From the NCBI RefSeq assembly GCF_900113935.1, contig NZ_FORF01000001.1:62001-126000 (forward strand): DNA of 64,000 nucleotides. Direction: 5' to 3'. Shown here piece after piece: positions 25,758 through 33,315 of this stretch. Every line of letters begins with the position of its first letter. Positions within the stretch are counted from its first letter, which is position 1. This DNA is from Aquamicrobium aerolatum DSM 21857. GTDB taxonomy: Bacteria > Pseudomonadota > Alphaproteobacteria > Rhizobiales > Rhizobiaceae. The notes under the pieces were generated by a model. That model was not told the DNA's origin and ran no database searches. It saw nothing but the letters and a program-made list of their open reading frames with translations. The position numbers and the translations under genes were made by a program.

Positions 25758-25770
25758 GGAGAGATCATGA
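25342..25770 (+). CDS. DUF559 family (Vsr/MutH-like fold) endonuclease-related protein
   Basis: This 142-residue protein has the DUF559 pattern: an N-terminal helical part (RSLRNHATRAETLLWYELRD), then FRRQCPIGPYIADFVCPA and FVLEIDGDSHE (about residues 45-75), where the acidic residues and His form the predicted nuclease site, and YLRSLGYEVLRVDE near residue 95. The start is GTG at 25342, with GGAGGGG 7-13 bp upstream. Codon use is richer in A and T (TTA, AAT, AAA, TTT) than in the flanking genes, which suggests separate origin. The last 20 or so residues (PTRPLRGHPPLEGAGEERS) are encoded by the right terminal repeat of element E2. The stop overlaps the next gene as ATGA. Activity and target are unknown. 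Confidence 0.85.
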   Translation: MPRTRVSAEMRHKARSLRNHATRAETLLWYELRDLKSQGIKFRRQCPIGPYIADFVCPAVRFVLEIDGDSHEREEGKRHDANRDAYLRSLGYEVLRVDEPDVIHSAWHVSQMAKNKVAALVSDPTRPLRGHPPLEGAGEERS

Positions 25771-26939
25771 GCACGAACCCAGCCACCATTCTCGATCTTC
25801 CGAAACCGGCATGGGCCGATGAAGAAGTCGCCATGCTCTACGACATGGCCACGCGCTTTCTCGAGGCCGAGATTGCGCCGCGCTATGAGGAGTTCGAGAA
25901 GGCCGAGATCTTCGACCGCGAGAGCTGGAAGAAGGCCGGTGAAAACGGCCTGCTCTGCGCCTCGATCCCCGAGGAATATGGCGGCTCGGGCGGCACCTTT
26001 GCCCATGAGAGCGCGATCATCGAGGCGATCAGCCATGTCGGCGTCGACGGGTTCGGCATCGCGCTGCACAATTCCATCGTCGCGCCCTACATCCTTCATT
26101 ATGGCTCGGAAGAGCAGAAGAAGAAGTGGCTGCCGAAGATGGCCACCGGCGAACTGATCGGCGCCATCGCCATGACCGAGCCGGGCGCAGGTTCCGATCT
26201 TCAGGGCGTCAAGACTCGCGCCGAGAAGGACGGCAACCACTACCGCATCTCCGGCTCCAAGACCTTCATCACCAACGGCCAGCTCGCCAATCTCATCATC
26301 GTCGTCACCAAGACCGATCCGTCCGCCGGTGCCAAGGGCACGTCGCTGATCGTGGTCGAGACCGATGAGGTCGAGGGCTTCGAACGTGGCCGCAATCTCG
26401 ACAAGGTCGGCCTCAAGTCCAACGACACGTCGGAACTGTTCTTCAACGACGTGCGCGTGCCGACCTCGAACCTGCTCGGCTCCGAGGAAGGGCAGGGCTT
26501 CATCCAGCTGATGCAGCAATTGCCGCAGGAACGGCTCCAGATTGGCACCACGGCGATTGCCGCCTGCGAAAAGGCGCTGGCGCTGACCATCGATTACGTC
26601 AAGGAGCGCAAGGCGTTCGGCAAGTCGATCCTCGAGTTCCAGAACACCCAGTTCAAGCTCGCGGAACTGAAGACCGAGGCCACCATCGGCCGCGTCTTCT
26701 ACAATGACTGCGTCGCGCGTCATATCAATGGCGGCCTTGATCCCGTCACTGCTTCCATGGCCAAATACTGGCTGTCGGATTTGCAGGGCAAGATCATGGA
26801 TGAATGCCTGCAATTGCACGGCGGCTATGGCTATATGAATGAATACCCGATTGCGCGCATGTGGCGTGACGCGCGGGTGCAGCGCATCTATGGCGGCACC
26901 AACGAGATCATGAAGCTGCTGATTGCGCGCAGCCTTTAG
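25767..26939 (+). CDS. Acyl-CoA dehydrogenase
   Basis: This 390-residue FAD enzyme is of standard family length. It shows IGAIAMTEPGAGSDLQGVKT (FAD/substrate loop, about residues 130-149), ISGSKTFITNGQLA, and the C-terminal signature QLHGGYGYMNEYPIARMWRD (about 351-370) ending in IYGGTNEIMKLLIARSL. The catalytic base is expected near the last motif, as in the short/medium-chain group. Its ATG overlaps the stop of the DUF559 gene and the purine-rich ribosome-binding stretch GGAGAGGAGAG lies at the edge of the repeat element. OsmC and thiolase genes follow closely in the same operon. Confidence 0.95.
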   Translation: MSTNPATILDLPKPAWADEEVAMLYDMATRFLEAEIAPRYEEFEKAEIFDRESWKKAGENGLLCASIPEEYGGSGGTFAHESAIIEAISHVGVDGFGIALHNSIVAPYILHYGSEEQKKKWLPKMATGELIGAIAMTEPGAGSDLQGVKTRAEKDGNHYRISGSKTFITNGQLANLIIVVTKTDPSAGAKGTSLIVVETDEVEGFERGRNLDKVGLKSNDTSELFFNDVRVPTSNLLGSEEGQGFIQLMQQLPQERLQIGTTAIAACEKALALTIDYVKERKAFGKSILEFQNTQFKLAELKTEATIGRVFYNDCVARHINGGLDPVTASMAKYWLSDLQGKIMDECLQLHGGYGYMNEYPIARMWRDARVQRIYGGTNEIMKLLIARSL

Positions 26940-26947
26940 GAGCTGGA

Positions 26948-27433
26948 ATGTCAACGCATATCGCGGAAGTGATCTGGCGCGCGCGCCCGGGCGATGAGTT
27001 CCTCGCCGGTCGCTATTCGCGTTCGCACGAGCTGCGCTTTGACGGTGGGGCGGTTGTCGCCGGCTCGCCGTCGCCCTCTGTCGTCCCGGCCCCCTGGTCG
27101 GACGCGGCGGGCGTGGACCCGGAGGAGATGTTCGTCGCCTCGCTGTCGTCCTGCCACATGCTGTGGTTTCTCGATTTCGCGCGCCGCGCCGGTGTCGAGA
27201 TCCACGCCTATCACGACCTTGCCGAAGGCGTGATGGCAAAGAATGACGAGGGCCGCATCGCCATCACCCGCGTCGCACTCCGGCCCACCATCGACAGCGA
27301 CGCCGATAGGGCGACGCTCGAAGACTTACATCACAAGGCGCACGAGGCCTGCTTCATCGCCAATTCGGTGAAGTGCGAGGTCGTCGTGGAGCCACAAACC
27401 CGTTCTGAAGGGAAGGAAGCAGATCATGTCTGA
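26948..27433 (+). CDS. OsmC/Ohr family protein
   Basis: This is a 161-residue OsmC-fold protein. The conserved cysteine segment lies near residues 64-75 (VASLSSCHMLWF), with DPEEMFVASL just before it. A second Cys sits in the C-terminal helix region (HEACFIANSVKCEVVVEP). Family members reduce organic or lipid hydroperoxides by a Cys pair. In a beta-oxidation operon it may detoxify fatty-acid hydroperoxides, which is an inference. AGGAG lies just before the ATG, and the stop overlaps the thiolase start by 8 bp. Confidence 0.87.
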   Translation: MSTHIAEVIWRARPGDEFLAGRYSRSHELRFDGGAVVAGSPSPSVVPAPWSDAAGVDPEEMFVASLSSCHMLWFLDFARRAGVEIHAYHDLAEGVMAKNDEGRIAITRVALRPTIDSDADRATLEDLHHKAHEACFIANSVKCEVVVEPQTRSEGKEADHV

Positions 27434-28634
27434 TGCTTATGTCTATGACGCCGTGCGCACGCCGCGCGGCCGCGGCAAGAAGGATGGCTCGCTGCACGAG
27501 GTGCCGGCGGTGCGTCTGGCCGCCAAGGTTCTGGAAGCCGTGCGCGACCGCAACGGCCTCGACACCTCCCAGGTCGATGACATCATCTTCGGTTGCGTCG
27601 ATCCGGTCGGTGAAGCCGGTTCCGTGATCCCGCGCTCGGCCTCGTTCGAGGCTGGTTACGATCAGCGCGCTCCGGGCATCCAGCTGTCGCGTTTCTGCGC
27701 CTCGGGCCTCGATGCCATCAATCTCGGCGCAGCCAAGATCGCCGGCGGTTCCGACGACATCGTCATCGCCGGCGGTGTTGAATCGATGTCGCGCGTCGGC
27801 ATGGGCATGTCGGGCGGTGCCTGGTTCATGGACCCGTCGGTCGGCCTGCCGGGCTATTTCGTGCCGCAGGGCGTTTCCGCCGACCTGATCGCCACCAAAT
27901 ACGGCTTCTCGCGCGACGACGTCGACGCCTATTCGGTCGAAAGCCAGAAGCGCGCCGCCCATTCGTGGGAGCAGGGCTACTTCAAGAAGTCGGTCGTGCC
28001 GGTCAAGGACCAGAACGGCCTCGTCATCCTCGACCATGACGAGCACATGCGTCCCGGCACCGACATGCAGTCGCTGGCCTCGCTCAACCCGTCCTTCGTC
28101 ATGCCCGGCGAGATGGGCGGCTTCAACGCCGTCGCCATCCAGCGCCACCCGGAAGTCGAAGCGATCAACCACGTCCACCATGCCGGCAATTCGTCGGGCA
28201 TCGTTGACGGTGCTGCCGCCGTGCTGCTCGGCTCCAAGCGTGCCGGCGAGACGATGGGCCTCAAGCCACGCGCCCGCATCCGCGCCTTCACCAATATCGG
28301 TTCGGAACCGGCCATCATGCTGACCGGCCCGGTCGACGTGACCGAGAAGCTGCTTGAAAAAGCCAACATGAAGATCTCGGACATCGATCTGTTCGAGCTC
28401 AACGAAGCCTTCGCTTCGGTGGTGCTGCGCTACATGCAGGCGTTCGACATTCCGCACGACAAGATCAACGTCAATGGCGGCGCGATTGCCATGGGCCATC
28501 CGCTCGGCGCCACCGGCGCGATCATTCTCGGCACCGTGCTCGACGAACTGGAGCGCCGCAATCTCAACACCGCTCTCGTCACGCTGTGCATCGGCGCGGG
28601 CATGGGCACCGCGACGATCATCGAAAGGGTCTAG
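27426..28634 (+). CDS. Acetyl-CoA C-acyltransferase (thiolase)
   Basis: This 402-residue enzyme should cleave 3-ketoacyl-CoA with CoA to release acetyl-CoA. The acylated Cys lies in [16 protein letters not shown] (about residue 93). The C-terminal catalytic His is in [15 protein letters not shown] (about 355) and the second Cys in [11 protein letters not shown] (about 386). AAGGAAG precedes the ATG at 27426. It is coupled to the OsmC gene by an overlap and followed by repeat element E3 before the FadJ-type gene. The pair would form the trifunctional beta-oxidation complex. Confidence 0.95.
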   Translation: MSDAYVYDAVRTPRGRGKKDGSLHEVPAVRLAAKVLEAVRDRNGLDTSQVDDIIFGCVDPVGEAGSVIPRSASFEAGYDQRAPGIQLSRFCASGLDAINLGAAKIAGGSDDIVIAGGVESMSRVGMGMSGGAWFMDPSVGLPGYFVPQGVSADLIATKYGFSRDDVDAYSVESQKRAAHSWEQGYFKKSVVPVKDQNGLVILDHDEHMRPGTDMQSLASLNPSFVMPGEMGGFNAVAIQRHPEVEAINHVHHAGNSSGIVDGAAAVLLGSKRAGETMGLKPRARIRAFTNIGSEPAIMLTGPVDVTEKLLEKANMKISDIDLFELNEAFASVVLRYMQAFDIPHDKINVNGGAIAMGHPLGATGAIILGTVLDELERRNLNTALVTLCIGAGMGTATIIERV

Positions 28635-28642
28635 CACGGGGC

Positions 28643-28794
28643 TTTCCCTCCCCCTTGAGGGGAGGGTCGGCGCGTCAGCGCCGGGGTGGGGTCCTCGCGG
28701 CCACGCTCAACGTAATTTCAAAGGCCGTGCGCGGCATCGGGAAACCCCACCCGGTACGCTTCGCTCGCCACCCTCCCCTCAAGGGGGAGGGAAA
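28643..28794. repeat. Gene-less inverted-repeat element E3 with perfect 25-bp ends
   Basis: The first 25 bp (28643-28667) are the exact inverted complement of the last 25 bp (28770-28794), beginning TTTCCCTCCCCCTTGAGG. Internal to each end is a G/C-rich module (GGGGTGGGGT at the left, ACCCCACCC at the right) around a core of about 50 bp. It fills most of the 201-bp gap between the thiolase and FadJ-type genes, starting 9 bp after the thiolase stop. Confidence 0.9.
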
Positions 28795-28835
28795 CCGCGG
28801 CCCCGCCGCAACCGTTTTCAAGGAGGAATTCTCCA

Positions 28836-31052
28836 ATGACTGATTACAAGAACTTCACGGTCGAAACCGATGCAGACGGCATTGCGCTCGTCACCTGGGA
28901 CATGAAGGACCGTTCGATGAACGTCTTCACCGAAGAGGTGATGGACGAACTCGACAAGATCATCGATCAGGTCGTCGCCGACGCGGCGGTCAAGGGTGCC
29001 GTCATCACCTCCGGCAAGGAGACCTTCTCCGGCGGTGCGGACCTGACCATGCTGCAAAAGATGCTGAGCGTCTTTGCTGCCGAGCAGGCCAAGGACGAAG
29101 ACAAGGCGATCCAGCTTCTGTTCGACAATGCCGGTCGCATGAGCCAGCTGTTCCGCAAGCTGGAAACCTGCGGCAAGCCTTGGGTTTCCGCCATCAACGG
29201 CACCTGCATGGGCGGCGCATTCGAAATGTCGCTGGCCTGCCATGGTCGCGTCGCCGCAGATAGCGACAAGGTCAAGATGGCGCTGCCAGAGGTCAAGGTC
29301 GGCATCTTCCCCGGCGCCGGTGGCACCCAGCGCGTCCCGCGTCTGGCCGATCCGCAGTCGGCTCTGCAGATGCTCACTTCGGGTCAGAACCTGTCGCCGA
29401 AGAAGGCGAAGGGCATGAACCTGATCCACGAGATCGCAGCTCCGGACCAGCTGATCGAAACCGCCAAGGCGATGATCAAGAATGGTTTGAAGGCGGTTCA
29501 GCCGTGGGATGAAAAGGGCTTCAAGCTGCCCGGCGGTCCGGTCTATTCGGCAGCCGGTGCAAATCTGTGGCCGCCAGCAATCGCGATCCTGCGTCGCGAG
29601 ACCTATGGCAATTATCCGGGCGCTGCGGCGATCCTGAAATGCGCCTATGAGGGCCTGCTGGTTCCGTTCGACACCGCCCTGCGCATCGAACAGCGCTACT
29701 TCACCCAGATCATGCGCTCGACCGAAGCCCGCATGATGATCCGCTCGCTGTTCGTCTCCTTGCAGGAGCTGAACAAGGGTGCGCGTCGTCCCGCTGGCGT
29801 GCCGGAGACGAAGTTCAAGAAGATCGGCGTTCTCGGCGCTGGCTTCATGGGCGCAGGCATTGCCTATGTCACGGCCAAGGCCGGTATCCCGGTCGTCCTG
29901 CTCGACCGCGACATGGCGTCGGCTGAAAAGGGCAAGGCCCATTCGGCTGGCCTGATGGACGGCGCGATCAAGAAGGGCCGCGCAACGGCAGAGCAGAAGG
30001 ACCAGCTTCTGTCGCTGATTACGCCCACCGTCGACTACAAGGATCTTGAGGGCTGCGACCTCGTCGTTGAAGCCGTGTTCGAGGATTCCGAAGTCAAGAA
30101 GGGCGCGACCCAGCAGACCGAGGCGGTCATCGCTTCCGATGCGATCTTCGCTTCCAACACCTCGACCATCCCGATCTCGTCGCTGGCGCAGAACTCGTCG
30201 CGTCCGGCCAATTTCATCGGCATCCACTTCTTCTCGCCGGTCGACAAGATGATGCTGGTCGAGATCATTCTGGGCGAAAAGACCGAGGACAAGGCGATTG
30301 CCACCGCGATCGACTATGTCCGCGCGATCAAGAAGACCCCGATCGTCGTCAACGACACCCGTGGCTTCTACGTCAACCGCTGCGTGCTGAAATACATGGC
30401 CGAAGCGTTCCAGATGCTGATCGAGGGCGTTCCGGCGGCGATGATCGAAAACTCGGCGCGCATGGCCGGCATGCCGGTTGGCCCATTGGCGCTGACCGAC
30501 GAAACCGCCATCGACCTTGCCCAGAAGATCATGAAGCAGACCATCCGCGATCTCGGCGAAGGCGCTGTCGCCGCCGATCAGTTCGCGCTGGTCAACACCA
30601 TGGTCGACACCCATGGTCGCCATGGCCGCAAGAACGGCAAGGGCTTCTACGACTATCCGGAAAAGCCAGCCAAGAAGCATCTCTGGGCTGGCCTCAAGGA
30701 TCTCTATAAGCAGCAGGACGCCGACAAGATTGATGTTGAGGAACTGAAGCAGCGGTTCCTCGTCACCATCGCTCTGGAAGCTTCCCGCGTGATGGAAGAG
30801 GGCATCGTCACCGATCCGCGTGAAGCCGATGTCGGCTCGATCCTCGCCTTCGGCTTTGCGCCCTACACCGGTGGCGCGCTCAGCTACATCGACGGTATGG
30901 GCGTCAAGCAGTTCGTCGAACTGGCCAATCGCCTCGAAGGCAAGTACGGCGCGCAGTTCAAGGCGCCTGCCTTGCTGATCGACATGGCCGCAAAGGGTGA
31001 GACGTTCTACGACCGTTTCAACCCGTATCCGAAGGCCGACAAGGCCGCCTGA
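28836..31052 (+). CDS. 3-hydroxyacyl-CoA dehydrogenase/enoyl-CoA hydratase (FadJ/FadB type)
   Basis: This is a 738-residue multifunctional beta-oxidation protein. The N-terminal crotonase domain has the oxyanion segments SGGADLTML and GGAFEMSLACHGRVA, and PEVKVGIFPGAGGTQRVPRL near residue 155. The NAD-binding domain begins at about residue 328 (KIGVLGAGFMGAGIAYV) and has GIHFFSPVDKMMLVEI near 467. A C-terminal 3-hydroxyacyl-CoA dehydrogenase domain completes it. It hydrates enoyl-CoA and oxidises the product for the neighbouring thiolase. AAGGAGG precedes the ATG. It is the last gene before a strong terminator. Confidence 0.95.
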   Translation: MTDYKNFTVETDADGIALVTWDMKDRSMNVFTEEVMDELDKIIDQVVADAAVKGAVITSGKETFSGGADLTMLQKMLSVFAAEQAKDEDKAIQLLFDNAGRMSQLFRKLETCGKPWVSAINGTCMGGAFEMSLACHGRVAADSDKVKMALPEVKVGIFPGAGGTQRVPRLADPQSALQMLTSGQNLSPKKAKGMNLIHEIAAPDQLIETAKAMIKNGLKAVQPWDEKGFKLPGGPVYSAAGANLWPPAIAILRRETYGNYPGAAAILKCAYEGLLVPFDTALRIEQRYFTQIMRSTEARMMIRSLFVSLQELNKGARRPAGVPETKFKKIGVLGAGFMGAGIAYVTAKAGIPVVLLDRDMASAEKGKAHSAGLMDGAIKKGRATAEQKDQLLSLITPTVDYKDLEGCDLVVEAVFEDSEVKKGATQQTEAVIASDAIFASNTSTIPISSLAQNSSRPANFIGIHFFSPVDKMMLVEIILGEKTEDKAIATAIDYVRAIKKTPIVVNDTRGFYVNRCVLKYMAEAFQMLIEGVPAAMIENSARMAGMPVGPLALTDETAIDLAQKIMKQTIRDLGEGAVAADQFALVNTMVDTHGRHGRKNGKGFYDYPEKPAKKHLWAGLKDLYKQQDADKIDVEELKQRFLVTIALEASRVMEEGIVTDPREADVGSILAFGFAPYTGGALSYIDGMGVKQFVELANRLEGKYGAQFKAPALLIDMAAKGETFYDRFNPYPKADKAA

Positions 31053-31062
31053 CCGGAGTTGT

Positions 31063-31088
31063 CACCCTCTCCCCCGCGGGGGAGGGTG
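31063..31088. repeat. Solo palindrome related to the E1-E3 ends (E4)
   Basis: CACCCTCTCCCCCGCGGGGG is the left part of a 26-bp near-perfect palindrome located 11 bp after the FadJ-type stop. It resembles one end module of elements E1-E3 folded on itself. No partner module is nearby. Confidence 0.6.
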
Positions 31089-31116
31089 ATTTCCTGTCGT
31101 TGACACCGAAATGACG

Positions 31117-31164
31117 AAAACGCGCCGGTCTATTTGCGGCATTGTCCTTTACCGGCGCGTTTTT
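31117..31164 (+). terminator. Terminator of the acyl-CoA degradation operon
   Basis: The perfect 13-bp stem AAAACGCGCCGGT with its complement encloses a 21-nt loop, and the right arm runs into TTTTT. The loop is long, but stem and T-run are strong. Confidence 0.8.
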
Positions 31165-31220
31165 GGACTCGTTTTGCCACGCTTCGTCGCACAGAGTTCG
31201 CAAGTCATTGATTTTCAATC

Positions 31221-31268
31221 ACATCTCAAAGGAAGCTGGAAAAACTCTTCCACCTTCCTTTGAAATGT
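31221..31268. promoter_or_regulatory. Large imperfect inverted repeat upstream of the thioesterase gene
   Basis: Two 21-bp arms (left beginning ACATCTCAAAGGAAG) match in inverted orientation with two mismatches around a 6-bp centre. The arms are AT-balanced, unlike the GC-rich repeat elements, and there is no T-tract. It lies 44 bp before the thioesterase ATG, so an operator or a leader hairpin is more likely than a terminator. Confidence 0.6.
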
Positions 31269-31311
31269 GGATCACTTTCCACCGCGTTTGAAATCAAGGG
31301 GTTGAGCCTGA

Positions 31312-31851
31312 ATGTATGTCTGGGGACGCCTTGCTCGCATGATGCTGACCGCCAAATCGCGCGGTCGCTATATGATGGGCGATGAGAGCAGGCTGAAGTT
31401 TCGTTGCCTGCCAACCGACATCGATTCCAACATGCATCTCAACAATGCGCGCTACATGATGCTCGCCGATGTTGGCCGCATCGACATCTTCTATCGCGCC
31501 GGCCTGATCGACCTCGCCCGCAAGAATGGCTGGGCTCCGATGATGGGTGGTTTGCAGACTGTTTTCGTTCGCGAAATCCGGCTCTGGAAGAAGTTCGAGG
31601 TCGTTTCCACCGTCGAAACCTGGGAAGACACGCAAGTCATCGGTCGCCATCGTTTCGTGCTTGAAGACGGTCGCACGGCGGCGTTGGTGATGACGACTGC
31701 CGGAATTTATGACTTCAAAAACAAGAGCTTCCTGCAAATCGACGATCTCGTCGCCCAGCTCGGCGCGTCCATCCGTCCGCGCGAACCGAGCGAGGAAGAG
31801 CGCATCTTCATGGCCTCTCACGGGCGTCTGCGCCAGCTCGCCAAGGGCTGA
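31312..31851 (+). CDS. Acyl-CoA thioesterase-like protein (4HBT hot-dog fold)
   Basis: This 179-residue protein has a hot-dog-fold thioesterase core. The segment RCLPTDIDSNMHLNNARYMM (about residues 30-49) matches the MHxNNxRY pattern of the YbgC/THEM6-like group. VREIRLWKKFEVVSTVETWE follows, and a short C-terminal part ends in FMASHGRLRQLAKG. It may hydrolyse acyl-CoA, possibly linked to the upstream beta-oxidation locus. It is separated from that locus by a terminator and has its own AAGGGG ribosome-binding site. Catalytic specificity is not inferable. Confidence 0.85.
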   Translation: MYVWGRLARMMLTAKSRGRYMMGDESRLKFRCLPTDIDSNMHLNNARYMMLADVGRIDIFYRAGLIDLARKNGWAPMMGGLQTVFVREIRLWKKFEVVSTVETWEDTQVIGRHRFVLEDGRTAALVMTTAGIYDFKNKSFLQIDDLVAQLGASIRPREPSEEERIFMASHGRLRQLAKG

Positions 31852-31922
31852 GTTCTGGACAGCCCGTATCGCATGTCTTACCTATTGAGAGAGGCATTTT
31901 TTCCTGTTTCGAAGGACGTCCG

Positions 31923-32576
31923 ATGCTTTCGCATGAACAGGTTTGGGCTGCAATCGACGCATTGGCCGAGCGCCATGCCCTGTCCGTGTCGGGGCTCGCC
32001 CGCCGGGCAGGTCTCGATTCTACCGCTTTCAACAAGTCGAAACGCTATTCCGCCGATGGCCGTCCGCGCTGGCCCTCGACCGAATCGCTTGCCAAGATCC
32101 TCGAGGCGACCGGCGCTTCATTTAGCGAACTCATTGAATTGGTTGAAAATTCCCGCTCTGGCGTAGCGCAATCAACGCCCCGGCGCGCTTCCTCCACGCT
32201 GCCCATGATGGGCTTTGCGCAGGCCGGAACCGGTGGCTATTTCGACGACGCCGGTTTCCCGGTCGGGCAGGGTCTTGAGGAAATCGATGCACCTGCCGAG
32301 GCCGGCGAGGGCGCTTATGCGCTGAAGGTGTCGGGCGATTCCATGATGCCACTTTATCGCGATGGTGATATCCTGATCGTGCAGCCGGGGGCGAGCTTGC
32401 GCAAGGGCGACCGCGTGGTCGCCAGAACGCGTGGCGGTGAAATAATGGCCAAGGTGCTCGCAGCGCGCACGTCCGAAACGGTGACATTGATGTCGTTGAA
32501 TCCGGTTTATCCGGATCGCGCCCTGCCGTTGGTCGAAATCGAGTGGATGGCAAGAATTGTCTGGGCAAGTCAATAG
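31923..32576 (+). CDS. S24 peptidase-fold repressor (helix-turn-helix, LexA/CI-like)
   Basis: This 217-residue protein has an N-terminal helix-turn-helix (HALSVSGLARRAGLDSTAFN, about residues 19-38) and a C-terminal S24/LexA-type domain. The Ser in VSGDSMMPLYRDGDILIV (about 138-155) and the Lys in GGEIMAKVLAA (about 172-182) form the expected dyad. It may self-cleave or bind DNA only as a repressor. No Ala-Gly cleavage site is obvious, although GFAQAGTGG at about 98 is a candidate. No phage genes are nearby, so it is a chromosomal regulator. AAGGA precedes the ATG. It overlaps the next gene by 20 bp. Confidence 0.87.
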   Translation: MLSHEQVWAAIDALAERHALSVSGLARRAGLDSTAFNKSKRYSADGRPRWPSTESLAKILEATGASFSELIELVENSRSGVAQSTPRRASSTLPMMGFAQAGTGGYFDDAGFPVGQGLEEIDAPAEAGEGAYALKVSGDSMMPLYRDGDILIVQPGASLRKGDRVVARTRGGEIMAKVLAARTSETVTLMSLNPVYPDRALPLVEIEWMARIVWASQ

Positions 32577-33315
32577 GTTAACCGCGCCCGTCGCGTTGCT
32601 GGCGCTCGGTGGAATCGCTGTCGCAGCCTTTTTATATACGGTTGCGGGCAATCGGATTCTCTCGCAATCGTCGGTCGTTGACGCTGGCGAGATGATCCTG
32701 GAAGTGCCGGAAATCGGAGAGCTGGATCTCGGCCCCGAAATCGTTGCGGAGACGGTCGTGCCCGTCATCCGTCCGGTCGCCCCCGACATTCTCGGCGCGC
32801 CGATCATCGAACCCGGCCAGTTCGAACGCGTCGAGGACCGCGATCCACTGAGCCCGATGGGACGTGCGACCGATCCGCGTGACCTGCCACCACAACCGAC
32901 CGCGCTGCATCGTCCCGTCGTGACCGCCGCCGGCTCCTTCGAAGCGCAGGGCCACAAGGTGGTGCTCGGTGGTATCGAAGTCACTGATCCGCAACAACAA
33001 TGTGGCGATAGCGGCAAGCAGTGGCCATGCGGCATCCACGCCCGGACGGCATTCCGAACCTGGCTGCGCGGCCGTGCGCTTTCGTGTGTGGTAACGCCTG
33101 TGCCGGTTCAGGAGGCGGTCGTCAGCGACTGCACCCTCGGCACTCACAATCCCGCTGAATGGCTGGTTTCCCAAGGTTGGGTCAAGGCTGCCGCCGATGG
33201 CCCCTATGCGAAGCTTGGGGCTCAGGCCGAAAAGGAAAGGCGAGGCCTGTTTGGACCCGCCCCCGATAGTTCAATTCCGTCCACTGCGTTGCCGCAGGTT
33301 CAATCAGGCAACTAG
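32557..33315 (+). CDS. Membrane-anchored thermonuclease-fold protein, probably catalytically degenerate
   Basis: This 252-residue protein has an N-terminal membrane helix (about residues 10-28), a proline-rich linker, and a C-terminal staphylococcal-nuclease-like region. [20 protein letters not shown] and [20 protein letters not shown] match the later parts of the fold. The catalytic residues look absent. Where active enzymes have an Arg before GIDAPE, this protein reads [14 protein letters not shown], and the usual DRYGR loop is replaced by QEAVVSDC. Four cysteines may form disulfides. The start is a TTG inside the S24 gene and is uncertain. Its 3' end overlaps that of lysK by 12 bp. Confidence 0.75.
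   Translation: MSGQVNRLTAPVALLALGGIAVAAFLYTVAGNRILSQSSVVDAGEMILEVPEIGELDLGPEIVAETVVPVIRPVAPDILGAPIIEPGQFERVEDRDPLSPMGRATDPRDLPPQPTALHRPVVTAAGSFEAQGHKVVLGGIEVTDPQQQCGDSGKQWPCGIHARTAFRTWLRGRALSCVVTPVPVQEAVVSDCTLGTHNPAEWLVSQGWVKAAADGPYAKLGAQAEKERRGLFGPAPDSSIPSTALPQVQSGN

Noticed and set aside
31923-32576. Prophage or phage remnant suggested by the S24 repressor-like gene
   Set aside because: No integrase, structural gene, attachment repeats or composition shift surrounds it. Neighbours are ordinary chromosomal genes.
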